64,000 nucleotides of DNA. Origin: Streptantibioticus rubrisoli (GTDB taxonomy: Bacteria; Actinomycetota; Actinomycetes; Streptomycetales; Streptomycetaceae). Positions within the stretch are counted from its first letter, which is position 1. The number at the start of each line of letters is the position of its first letter. The position numbers and the translations under genes are program-made. This document shows, in pieces, positions 1 to 7,516 of this stretch. The notes under the pieces were generated by a model. It ran no database searches, was not told where the DNA came from, and was given only the letters and a program-made list of their open reading frames with translations. The stretch is taken from the NCBI RefSeq assembly GCF_024436055.1, contig NZ_JANFNH010000004.1:62001-126000 (forward strand), in the 5' to 3' direction.

Positions 1-13
1 GCCCGGCGAGAGC

Positions 14-180
14 TTGGGGGAGGAGTCGCGGGGCCAGGGGCGCAGCCCAGTGGGGGGCTTGGGGGCGGGAGCCTCCAGGGTTCAGGGGCGCAGCTCCGGC
101 GGGGGCTTGGGGCGGAGCCCCAGGGGTTCGGGGGCACAGCCCCAGTGGGGTTCGGGGGCGCAGCCCCTGGGGCGGGACGG
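14..180. repeat. G-rich degenerate tandem repeat upstream of dnaE2
   Basis: Several imperfect units of roughly 30 bp share a self-complementary core such as GGGGGCGCAGCCCC, GGGGCGCAGCCC or GGGGGCACAGCCCC, joined by G-runs and GGGGTTCGGGGG spacers. I see no coding signal or ribosome-binding site in it. The G-tracts could form hairpins or G-quadruplexes. Together with bases 1-13 and 181-227 it fills the space before the first gene. Repeats of this look are common between Streptomyces genes, so a special role is not implied. Confidence 0.6.
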
Positions 181-227
181 GAGGGGATTTACCCCTTTTG
201 CGACTTACGGGCACTGTGACACTGTGT

Positions 228-243
228 TCGAACGAGTATTCGA
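228..243 (+). promoter_or_regulatory. LexA-binding SOS box of the dnaE2 operon
   Basis: The sequence TCGAACGAGTATTCGA is a near-perfect inverted repeat (TCGAAC-N4-ATTCGA, one mismatch to the symmetric TCGAAC-N4-GTTCGA). This is the actinobacterial and Gram-positive type of LexA operator. It ends 80 bp before the dnaE2 start codon, which also argues against a start upstream of 324. Regulation by DNA damage through LexA and RecA is the expected consequence. It is inferred from the motif, not shown. Confidence 0.8.
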
Positions 244-323
244 AGATCTGGTTTAAGGTGGACCTGAGAAGGCCCGAAGGGGCGGAAGCGAAGGGAGGGG
301 CGCGTGGGAGGCGGGAGGTGTGT

Positions 324-3300
324 ATGGCTGGCTTTACACACCTGCATGCGCTCTCCGGGTTTTCCATGCGGTACGGGGCCAGCCACCCGGAGCGGCTGGC
401 CGAGTGCGCCGCCGAGCGGGGGATGGACGCGCTGGCGTTGACCGATCGGGACACCGTCGCGGGGGCGGTGCGGTTCGCCGTGGCGTGCCGGAAGGTCGGG
501 GTGCGCCCGGTCTTCGGGGCCGGGCTCGCCGTGCCGGAGGCTCCGGAGCAGGCGGCCGGGAGCGGCGCGGTGCGGCGGCCCGCGCCGGTTCGGGGCGGGG
601 CCTTCATCGACGAGTCGGTGCCCCGCGCGATCTTCCTCGCCCGGGACGGTGCGGCCGGTTGGGCCGCGCTGTGCCGACTGGTCTCCGCCGCCCACCGCGC
701 CCCCGACCGCCCCCGGCTGACCTGGCAGGACCTGACCGGCGAAGGGCTGACCGTCCTGCTGGGCGCCGAGTCCGAGGTCGGCCGGGAACTGGCCGCCGGA
801 CGGCCCGACCGGGCCGCGCGGCTGCTCGCGCCCTGGCGGGAGGTGTACGGGGACGCGCTGCGCCTGGAGGCCGCGTACCACGGACGGCACGGCACCGGCC
901 CCGGCTCACTGCGGCTCGCCGCCCGTACCCTCGGCTTCGCCGCCGCACAGGGGGTGCGGCCGGTGCTGAGCAACGCCGTGCGGTACGCGGACCCCGGCCA
1001 GGGCGAGGTCGCCGACGTGCTGGACGCGGCGCGACTGCTGGTACCCATCGACACCCGCAGGCAGGAGTCGCTGGACAGCGGAGAGCGCTGGCTCAAGGAC
1101 ACCGCGTCCATGGTCAGGATCGCCGAGCGGATCGCCGAGGCCGCCGGATACCGGCGCGCCGTCGCGTACCGGCTGCTGGATGAGACGGCCCGCACCGCCG
1201 CGCTGTGCGCCGTCGACCCGGTGGACGACCTCGGGATGGGGCAGGTGCACCTCCCCGAGCCGGACCTGGTCGGCGCGGGCAGGCGCAGCGCCGACCGGGT
1301 GCTGCGATCCCGCTGTGCCGCCGCCATGGTGGTCAAGGGATACGACCGCAGCCGCGAGCACTGGGACCGGCTGGAACACGAGCTGGGCATCATCCAACGG
1401 CTGCGCTACGCCGGGTACTTCCTCACCGTCGCCCAGGTCGTGGACGACACACGGGCTCTCGGCATCCGGGTCGCGGCCCGTGGCTCGGGCGCGTCCTGTC
1501 TGGTCAACCACCTGCTGGGGATCGCCAATGCCGACCCGGTCGAACACGGTCTGCTCATGGAGCGGTTCCTGTCCGACCGCCGGGCCGCGCTGCCCGACAT
1601 CGACATCGATGTGGAGTCCGCCCGGCGCCTTGAGGTCTACCGGGCGATCTTCGATCGCTTCGGCGCCGACCGCGTGGCGACCGTCGCCATGTCCGAGACC
1701 TACCGGGTCCGGCACGCCGTGCGGGACGTGGGCGCCGCCCTCGGTATGGACCCGATGGAGACCGACCGGCTGGCGAAGTCCTTCCCGCACATCCGGGCCC
1801 GCGACGCCCGTGCCGCGCTCGCCGAACTGCCCGAGCTGCGCGGGATCGACGCGGACCGGTACGGGCGGATGTGGGAGCTGGTGGAGGCGCTGGACGGGCT
1901 GCCGCGCGGGGTCGCCATGCACCCGTGCGGAGTGCTGCTCTCCGACGCCGGGCTGCTGGACCGAACCCCGGTCATGCCGACCAGCGGCGAGGGCTTCCCG
2001 ATGTCCCAGTTCGACAAGGACGACGTGGAGGAGCTCGGGCTGCTCAAGCTCGATGTGCTCGGGGTGCGGATGCAGTCCGCGATGGCGCACGCGGTCAAGG
2101 AGGTGGAGCGCGCCTCGGGCGAGCGGATCGACCTGGACGCGGTGCCGCCCGGCGACCGCGCGACCTATCAACTGATCAGGTCCAGCGAGACGTTGGGCTG
2201 CTTCCAGATCGAGTCGCCGGGTCAGCGCGACCTGATCGGGCGGCTGCAACCCAGCACCTTCCACGACCTGGTGGTCGACATCTCGCTGTTCCGGCCGGGA
2301 CCGGTGGCCGCCGACATGGTGCGTCCCTTCATCGAGGCCAGGCACGGCCGCAGGCAGCCGCGCTATCCGCATCCCGACCTGCTGGAAGTGCTGAAGGAGA
2401 CCTATGGAGTCGTCGTCTTCCATGAACAGGTGATCGAGATCATCCGGATCATGACCGGCTGCGGGCGCGCCGAGGCCGACGAGAAGCGGCGCGCGCTGTC
2501 CGACCCCGACCTCCAGGGCAGGGTGCGGGCCTGGTTCACCGCGCGGGCGCGCGGCCGGAAGTACTCGCCCGAGGTCATCAGGCACACCTGGGAGATCCTG
2601 GAGGCCTTCGGCTCCTACGGCTTCTGCAAGGCGCACGCGGTCGCGTTCGCCGTACCGACCTACCAGTCCGCCTGGCTCAAGTCCCACTATCCGGCGGCCT
2701 TCTACGCCGGAGTGCTCACCCACGATCCCGGTATGTATCCCAAGCGGCTGCTGCTCGCCGACGCCCGGCGGCGCGGGGTGCCGGTGCTGCCGTTGGATGT
2801 GAACCGGTCCGGCACGGATTATCGGATCGAACTGGTGTCCGGTAAATGGGGGCTGCGGCTGGCACTGTCCGAGGTGCAGGGCATCAGCGAGCAGGAGGCC
2901 GCCCGGCTGGTCGCCGGGCAGCCGTACTCCTCGCTGTCGGACCTGTGGCAGCGCGCCCGCCCCAGCCGCCCGGTCGCCGAACGGCTGGTCAGGGTGGGCG
3001 CGTTGGACGCCTTCGGCCCGAACCGGCGCGACCTGCTGCTGCAGACCGCCGAGCTGCACCGCGGTGGCAAATCCGCCCGGGACGGCCAACTCCCGCTGCC
3101 CACCGGTGAGATGGTGTCCGGCCCGGCCCGCAGCGGCCTGCCCGACATGGACGACGGTGAGCGACTGGGCGCCGAACTCGGGGTGCTCGGCATGGACGCC
3201 TCCCGCCACCTGATGGACGACCACCGCGCGTTCCTGGGGGAGTTGGGGGTGACCCCGGCGAACCGGCTGGGCGTGGTTCGGGGCGGTGAGACCGTGCTGG

Positions 3301-3755
3301 TCGCCGGGGCGAAGGCGGCCACCCAGACCCCGCCGGTCCGCTCCGGGCGCCGTGTCATCTTCACCACCCTGGACGACGGCACCGGCCTGGTCGACCTCGC
3401 CTTCTTCGACGACAGCCACGCCGCCTGCGCGCACACCGTCTTCCACTCCTGGCTGCTGCTGGTGCGCGGGGTGGTGCAGCGGCGCGGCCCGCGCAGCCTC
3501 AGCGTGGTCGGCTCCGCCGCGTGGAACCTCGCGGAACTCGCCGAACTGCGCAGGGCGGGCGGGCTGTCGGCGGTCGCGGAGCGGCTGGCCGCGGTGGCGG
3601 CGGGGCCGCAGGAGGGCACGGACGGTGCCGACGGCCGCCGCCTCCACCTGCCCACCGGCTACCAGCTGCACCCGTGGGCCGACCTCCAGCCGCCGGGCGA
3701 GGGCGCCGCCACCGGCCGCAAGCTGTGGCACTCGAGTCCGGGGAGCGCGGGATGA
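324..3755 (+). CDS. dnaE2: Error-prone DNA polymerase III alpha subunit DnaE2 (ImuC)
   Basis: Replicative-type polymerase used for translesion synthesis and damage-induced mutagenesis. The 1143-residue product has an N-terminal PHP domain starting FTHLHALSGFSMRYG, then the C-family polymerase core. The catalytic acidic triad PDIDIDVES (D425, D427, D429) is intact, and fingers, HhH and C-terminal OB-fold regions follow. The length is typical of DnaE2 and slightly shorter than replicative DnaE1. The ATG at 324 is chosen because GGGAGGTG lies just upstream and the preceding in-frame codons overlap the SOS box. Its stop overlaps the next start (ATGA), so it is translationally coupled to the imuB-like gene. 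No imuA'-like gene is visible nearby. Confidence 0.95.
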   Translation: MAGFTHLHALSGFSMRYGASHPERLAECAAERGMDALALTDRDTVAGAVRFAVACRKVGVRPVFGAGLAVPEAPEQAAGSGAVRRPAPVRGGAFIDESVPRAIFLARDGAAGWAALCRLVSAAHRAPDRPRLTWQDLTGEGLTVLLGAESEVGRELAAGRPDRAARLLAPWREVYGDALRLEAAYHGRHGTGPGSLRLAARTLGFAAAQGVRPVLSNAVRYADPGQGEVADVLDAARLLVPIDTRRQESLDSGERWLKDTASMVRIAERIAEAAGYRRAVAYRLLDETARTAALCAVDPVDDLGMGQVHLPEPDLVGAGRRSADRVLRSRCAAAMVVKGYDRSREHWDRLEHELGIIQRLRYAGYFLTVAQVVDDTRALGIRVAARGSGASCLVNHLLGIANADPVEHGLLMERFLSDRRAALPDIDIDVESARRLEVYRAIFDRFGADRVATVAMSETYRVRHAVRDVGAALGMDPMETDRLAKSFPHIRARDARAALAELPELRGIDADRYGRMWELVEALDGLPRGVAMHPCGVLLSDAGLLDRTPVMPTSGEGFPMSQFDKDDVEELGLLKLDVLGVRMQSAMAHAVKEVERASGERIDLDAVPPGDRATYQLIRSSETLGCFQIESPGQRDLIGRLQPSTFHDLVVDISLFRPGPVAADMVRPFIEARHGRRQPRYPHPDLLEVLKETYGVVVFHEQVIEIIRIMTGCGRAEADEKRRALSDPDLQGRVRAWFTARARGRKYSPEVIRHTWEILEAFGSYGFCKAHAVAFAVPTYQSAWLKSHYPAAFYAGVLTHDPGMYPKRLLLADARRRGVPVLPLDVNRSGTDYRIELVSGKWGLRLALSEVQGISEQEAARLVAGQPYSSLSDLWQRARPSRPVAERLVRVGALDAFGPNRRDLLLQTAELHRGGKSARDGQLPLPTGEMVSGPARSGLPDMDDGERLGAELGVLGMDASRHLMDDHRAFLGELGVTPANRLGVVRGGETVLVAGAKAATQTPPVRSGRRVIFTTLDDGTGLVDLAFFDDSHAACAHTVFHSWLLLVRGVVQRRGPRSLSVVGSAAWNLAELAELRRAGGLSAVAERLAAVAAGPQEGTDGADGRRLHLPTGYQLHPWADLQPPGEGAATGRKLWHSSPGSAG

Positions 3756-4843
3756 CCAGGCGTCAGGTATACGATGTGGTGACCCGTTTCACCGAATCGC
3801 CCGGAACCGGCGCCGCGCGACGGCTCACCCTGGTGACCGCGGCGCGGGACGTACCGCATGTGCTGTACGTCCATCTGCACCCCGCCGAGGGCGCCGCCTT
3901 GACCGAGGAGTCGTACGGGGCACTGCTCGCCCTGCTCGGTGAGATCACCCCGGTGGTGGAGGCGCTGCCGCCCGATGCCGCGCTCCTCGACGTACGGGGC
4001 AGCCTGCGCTACTTCGGGCGCACCGCCGAGGAGTTGGCCGACCTGATCAGGGTGCGGGCGCTGGTCCGCTACGGCGTGGACTGCACCATCGGTGTCGCCG
4101 TCAACCCCGTGCTGGCCCGGATGGTCGCGTACGACGGTCCGCAGGGCGCGGTGCGCACGCTGTCCGCCGCGCCGGAGGCGATCGCCGCCTTCCTCGCCGG
4201 CAAGCCCGCCGCCGCGCTGCACGGCGTGGGGCCCGCCACCGCGCGGCTGCTCGGCGACTACGGGCTGGACAGCGTCGGCCGGATCGCCGCCGTACCGCTG
4301 GGCACCCTGCAACGGATCCTCGGCGCGAGCGCGGGGCGGCGGGTGTACGAGCGGGCCCGCGGCCTCGATCCGACACCGGTCACCCCGAACGCTCCGGCCC
4401 GCTCGATCGGCGGCGAACGGCGCTTCGACCGCGACGAGTTGGACCCGGTACGGCACCGCCGCGCACTGCTGTCGCTCACCGACGAACTGGGCGCGCGGCT
4501 ACGGGGCGCGGGCCAGGTCGCCCGCTCGCTGACCCTCACCGTCCGCTACGCCGACCGCTCGACCACCACCCGTACCCGCGCACTGCCCGAGCCGACCGGG
4601 CACACCGCGGCGCTCACCGACACCGCGTACCGGATGTACGCGGCGCTCGGGCTGCAACGCGCCCGGGTGCGGGCGGTGGCGCTGCGCGCCGAAGGGCTGA
4701 CGGACGCCGAACTCGCCGCCCACCAGCTCACCTTGGACCCCGGCGACGACAGGGCCCGCCGCATCGAGGAGGTCACCGACCGCGCCCGCGCCCGCTTCGG
4801 CGCGGGTGTGCTCGGCCCGGCGGCGGTGCTCGGGGTGGCGTGA
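3752..4843 (+). CDS. imuB: ImuB-like Y-family polymerase homologue, catalytically degenerate
   Basis: This 363-residue Y-family protein is coupled to dnaE2 by an ATGA overlap. The palm, HhH thumb (HGVGPATARLLGDYG, about residues 155-170) and a little-finger-like C-terminus are recognisable. The metal-binding positions are not those of an active polymerase. The DxD of motif I is replaced by VHLH (H41, H43), and the usual SxDE motif reads PPDAA, keeping D75 but carrying Ala for Glu. This fits ImuB, which acts as a scaffold linking DnaE2 to the sliding clamp rather than polymerising DNA. It is shorter than mycobacterial ImuB. A divergent DinB paralogue is the alternative name. Location in the SOS-box operon supports a mutasome role. 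Confidence 0.8.
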   Translation: MTRRQVYDVVTRFTESPGTGAARRLTLVTAARDVPHVLYVHLHPAEGAALTEESYGALLALLGEITPVVEALPPDAALLDVRGSLRYFGRTAEELADLIRVRALVRYGVDCTIGVAVNPVLARMVAYDGPQGAVRTLSAAPEAIAAFLAGKPAAALHGVGPATARLLGDYGLDSVGRIAAVPLGTLQRILGASAGRRVYERARGLDPTPVTPNAPARSIGGERRFDRDELDPVRHRRALLSLTDELGARLRGAGQVARSLTLTVRYADRSTTTRTRALPEPTGHTAALTDTAYRMYAALGLQRARVRAVALRAEGLTDAELAAHQLTLDPGDDRARRIEEVTDRARARFGAGVLGPAAVLGVA

Positions 4844-5049
4844 CGCCGGGGTGCGTGGCGGCGCCCACGGCCGGAGGCGGCTGACCCCCGTCGCGTTCAC
4901 ACGACCGCCGCAGCCTGCGAATACCCGGCGCCCTGACCGCCGGAGGCACCAAGTAGTGGTGACAGTTCCACTAAGCCGTGGCCAATTCTTTACCGACGTA
5001 AAACTAGCGAGTGTTGTTACTTGCTCGTAACTTGAGCTTCACGCAGCAT

Positions 5050-5069
5050 CTTGTGGTCCGGATCACAAG
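5050..5069. promoter_or_regulatory. Crp-like palindrome upstream of the lipase gene
   Basis: CTTGTGGTCCGGATCACAAG is symmetric at nine of ten base pairs and contains the GTG-N8-CAC arrangement of Crp/FNR-family sites. It ends 57 bp before the lipase start. A smaller inverted repeat, GTTAC-ttgctc-GTAAC, lies upstream at 5016-5031. The remainder of the 4844-5126 intergenic stretch shows no gene. The identity of the regulator is inferred from the motif only. Confidence 0.5.
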
Positions 5070-5126
5070 CGCCAACTCGGGAGTTGCTCCCAGCCTCAGC
5101 CCTGCCTGAAATGTGAGGAGACCACG

Positions 5127-5984
5127 TTGAAGCTGCCCCTGAAGCGGCGGAGCCGGGCCGTAGGCCTCATCTCGGCACTGGTGCTCGCCGCGGCCACCGC
5201 CGTCGCCTCCCCCGCGGCGGCGGACGACGCACCGACCAGCGGATGGAACAACTACGACTGCAAACCCTCGGCCGACCACCCGCGGCCGGTCGTGCTTGTG
5301 CACGGCACCCTGGGCAACGGAACGGACAACTGGCTGGCGCTGGCGCCGTACCTGGTGAACCGCGGGTACTGCGTCTTCTCCTTCGACTACGGACAACTAT
5401 CCGGCGTACCCGTCTTCGACGGACTGGGACCGATCGCCCAATCCGCCCAGCAACTGGCCGACGAGGTCGACAAGGTGCTGGCCGCCACCGGCGCGCAGAA
5501 GGTGGACCTGGTCGGCCACTCCCAGGGCGGCATGATGCCGCGGTACTACCTGAAGTTCCTCGGCGGCGCCCCGAAGGTCAACACCCTGGTCGGCATCGCC
5601 CCCTCCAACCATGGCACCACCCTGGACGGCCTGACCAAGCTGCTGCCCTACTTCCCCGGCGCCGCGAAGCTGTTGGAGGAGAACACTCCGGGGCTGACCG
5701 ACCAGGTGGCCGGGTCGCCGTTCATCCAGAAGCTCAACGCGGGCGGCGACACCGTGCCCGGAGTGCACTACACCGTGATCGCCACCCGGTACGACGAAGT
5801 CGTCACGCCGTACACCTCGCAGTTCCTCAACGGCCCCGACGTACACAACGTCCTGGTCCAGGACCTGTGTCCGCTCGACATCTCCGAGCATGTGGCGATC
5901 GGCCTGATGGACCGGGTGGCGTTCCACGAGACCGCCAACGCCCTCGACCCCGCACACGCCACCCCCACCAACTGCCTGTCGTGA
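5127..5984 (+). CDS. Secreted triacylglycerol lipase/esterase (alpha/beta hydrolase)
   Basis: Extracellular serine hydrolase of 285 residues. A basic n-region and hydrophobic core (about residues 1-32, ending SPAAA-DD) form a signal peptide. The mature part has the oxyanion-loop motif VLVHG (56-60), the nucleophile elbow GHSQGG with S132, a likely acid D223 in ATRYDEVVTP, and H255 in ISEHVAIG. Four cysteines (44, 82, 248, 283) could form two disulphides. It matches the Streptomyces LipA/Lipase_2 type. The start is a TTG preceded by GTGAGGAG at 5113-5120. A Crp-like palindrome lies upstream, and the gene converges on the LPMO gene with hairpins between them. Confidence 0.9.
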   Translation: MKLPLKRRSRAVGLISALVLAAATAVASPAAADDAPTSGWNNYDCKPSADHPRPVVLVHGTLGNGTDNWLALAPYLVNRGYCVFSFDYGQLSGVPVFDGLGPIAQSAQQLADEVDKVLAATGAQKVDLVGHSQGGMMPRYYLKFLGGAPKVNTLVGIAPSNHGTTLDGLTKLLPYFPGAAKLLEENTPGLTDQVAGSPFIQKLNAGGDTVPGVHYTVIATRYDEVVTPYTSQFLNGPDVHNVLVQDLCPLDISEHVAIGLMDRVAFHETANALDPAHATPTNCLS

Positions 5985-5993
5985 CACCCGGGT

Positions 5994-6035
5994 GACGGTG
6001 GCCACCGTCGGGCGGAACCGCTACGAGCGGTTCCG
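5994..6035. terminator. Paired hairpins between convergent lipase and LPMO genes
   Basis: A 16-bp perfect palindrome (GACGGTGGCCACCGTC, 5994-6009) is followed by a 9-bp stem with a five-base loop (CGGAACCGC/GCGGTTCCG, 6013-6035). The second stem overlaps the LPMO stop codon. Without a U-tract it is an inferred bidirectional, GC-type terminator. Confidence 0.6.
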
Positions 6036-6938
6036 GCCGACAGCCTTGCGCCGGGCACCGGTCAGCACGACCCCGCAGCCGACGGCGACGGCGGCGGCGC
6101 CACCGATGCCCAGCGCCACGGTGAGGCTGGAACTCCCGGTCTCGGCAAGCGCCTGGTCGCGCACCGGTGAAGCCGAGCCGTCCGGGGCGGGTGCGTTGGC
6201 GGCGGGCCGCATACCCGGCATGTCCTTCATCGAGGACTTGGCGGCCCCCGCGGCGAGTTGGGCGTCGCTCGGCGCGGAGGCCGTCGGCGCCGGGCCGCTC
6301 TGCTTGCCGCCACCGAACACCACGTCAGAGCAGGTGTAGAAGGCCTCCGGGCTGTCGGACCTTTGCCAGATGCTGTAGATGAGCTGCCGCCCGGTGCGCT
6401 GCGGCACATTGCCGGTGAAGGTGTAACTGCCGCCGCTGAGCGGTGGGTTGGTGGCGGTGGCGAACGGCTGGGCCTCCAGGTCCGACCACTTCAGCGGCTT
6501 GCCGGGGTCGTACCCGTCCTTGGTGATGTACAGCGCGAAGGTGCCCTTGTGCGGGGCCGTCGCCTTGTAGGAGAACGTGAACCGGCCGCTGCTCATGGGC
6601 GTCGCGGGCCAGTCGTCGCGCGCCAGGTCCAACCCCTTGAACTCGTCCGCACCGGCGCTGCACAGCTTCCCGTCCGGGATGAGCTGCCTGCTGCGGCCAC
6701 CCGCGTTGGCGAGCCGCACCCCGTTCCAGTCATAGAACGCCTGCGTACCGCCAGCCGCCACCGCGGCCCGGCACGCGGGGGAGGTGGGATGCTCCGGTCC
6801 CTCCTGGTAACAGGCGAGCACCCGGCTCACCGGGCTCTGCATCGAACCGTGCGCCCTGGCAGGTGTCGCGGTCAACGCCATGAACAGTAACGGCGACCCG
6901 ATGACAACGGCGACGGTGGCCTTACGGCGTAGCGGCAT
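6021..6938 (-). CDS. AA10 lytic polysaccharide monooxygenase with LAXTG sortase signal
   Basis: Copper oxidase that cleaves chitin or cellulose, 305 residues. The signal peptide ends PARA-H, so mature His30 forms the histidine brace with H130 (TAPHKGTF), and F208 in FYTCSDVVF is the likely axial residue. After the catalytic domain comes a low-complexity Pro/Ala linker. The C-terminus holds LAETG (264-268), a hydrophobic span and RRKAVGRNRS. That is a class-E sortase sorting signal of the kind found on chaplins, so the enzyme is predicted to be covalently attached to peptidoglycan rather than released. The ATG at 6938 has AGGAGA upstream and gives a standard signal peptide. Confidence 0.92.
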   Translation of the reverse strand: MPLRRKATVAVVIGSPLLFMALTATPARAHGSMQSPVSRVLACYQEGPEHPTSPACRAAVAAGGTQAFYDWNGVRLANAGGRSRQLIPDGKLCSAGADEFKGLDLARDDWPATPMSSGRFTFSYKATAPHKGTFALYITKDGYDPGKPLKWSDLEAQPFATATNPPLSGGSYTFTGNVPQRTGRQLIYSIWQRSDSPEAFYTCSDVVFGGGKQSGPAPTASAPSDAQLAAGAAKSSMKDMPGMRPAANAPAPDGSASPVRDQALAETGSSSLTVALGIGGAAAVAVGCGVVLTGARRKAVGRNRS

Positions 6939-7057
6939 GATGGCTTCTCCTGTCGGTGGGGGACGCCGCCCTGGCACGGCGGCGCAATGGGAGAGACCTG
7001 CACGCTAGCTGCCGCAAGCCCGCCGGAATCCCGGCTTACGGACCCGTTAAGGCGCCG

Positions 7058-7468
7058 CTAAGCGGGCACACAGGAACGGATGAGCGCCCGCCGCAGCGCA
7101 GGCGCCGTGCCGAGCACGAACAGCCCGAACAGGGTGATCGGCAACAGCCCGACCGGGCGCAGAAAGTCGGCGGGACGCGCGAGTACGGCACCCCACTGCA
7201 CCCACCAGTTGGCGGCGACGTCCACCGCCATGACGCCCGCTCCGAGCAGCGGCCCCATCGGATGCGCGCGGGCGACCAGCACGGCGGACACCGGGTCGAG
7301 CAACAACAGTGCGTGGAAGAACAGTTGGACGGGCAGCGGCGCGTAGTCGTAGGCGTGCGGGCCACCCGCGGCCAGGAAGTAGGCGTGCGCCGCCGTACCC
7401 TCGGCGAGCCCGATGACGTATCCCGTCGCCACCCACCGCGCCCACCCCGGGCGCCCCCGCCAGTACAT
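7058..7468 (-). CDS. Small membrane protein, EXPERA/DUF-like, unknown function
   Basis: A 136-residue polytopic protein with about four hydrophobic segments (roughly 12-32, 44-65, 72-92 and 105-122) and a short basic tail. The first segment contains an acidic residue (IGLAEG), and the protein is rich in His and Trp near the membrane edges. I do not recognise a specific function. It is divergent from the carboxyltransferase gene, with under 50 bp between starts. An ATG at 7489 (MAPRVSG) would add seven residues and cannot be excluded. No strong Shine-Dalgarno sequence is visible. Confidence 0.7.
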   Translation of the reverse strand: MYWRGRPGWARWVATGYVIGLAEGTAAHAYFLAAGGPHAYDYAPLPVQLFFHALLLLDPVSAVLVARAHPMGPLLGAGVMAVDVAANWWVQWGAVLARPADFLRPVGLLPITLFGLFVLGTAPALRRALIRSCVPA

Positions 7469-7516
7469 GCCGCTCACTCTAGGCGCCATGGTGCGCGGTC
7501 GTGGCAGGGTGATGGC

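Noticed and set aside
14-256. Possible 80-residue gene at the left edge
   Set aside because: It runs through the G-rich repeat and the SOS box, and its translation is repetitive Gly/Arg/Ser sequence.
906-3731. Very long open frame on the minus strand across dnaE2
   Set aside because: It is the antisense shadow of a well-recognised polymerase. Long mirror frames are expected in DNA with about 90% GC at third positions, and its product has no recognisable domain.
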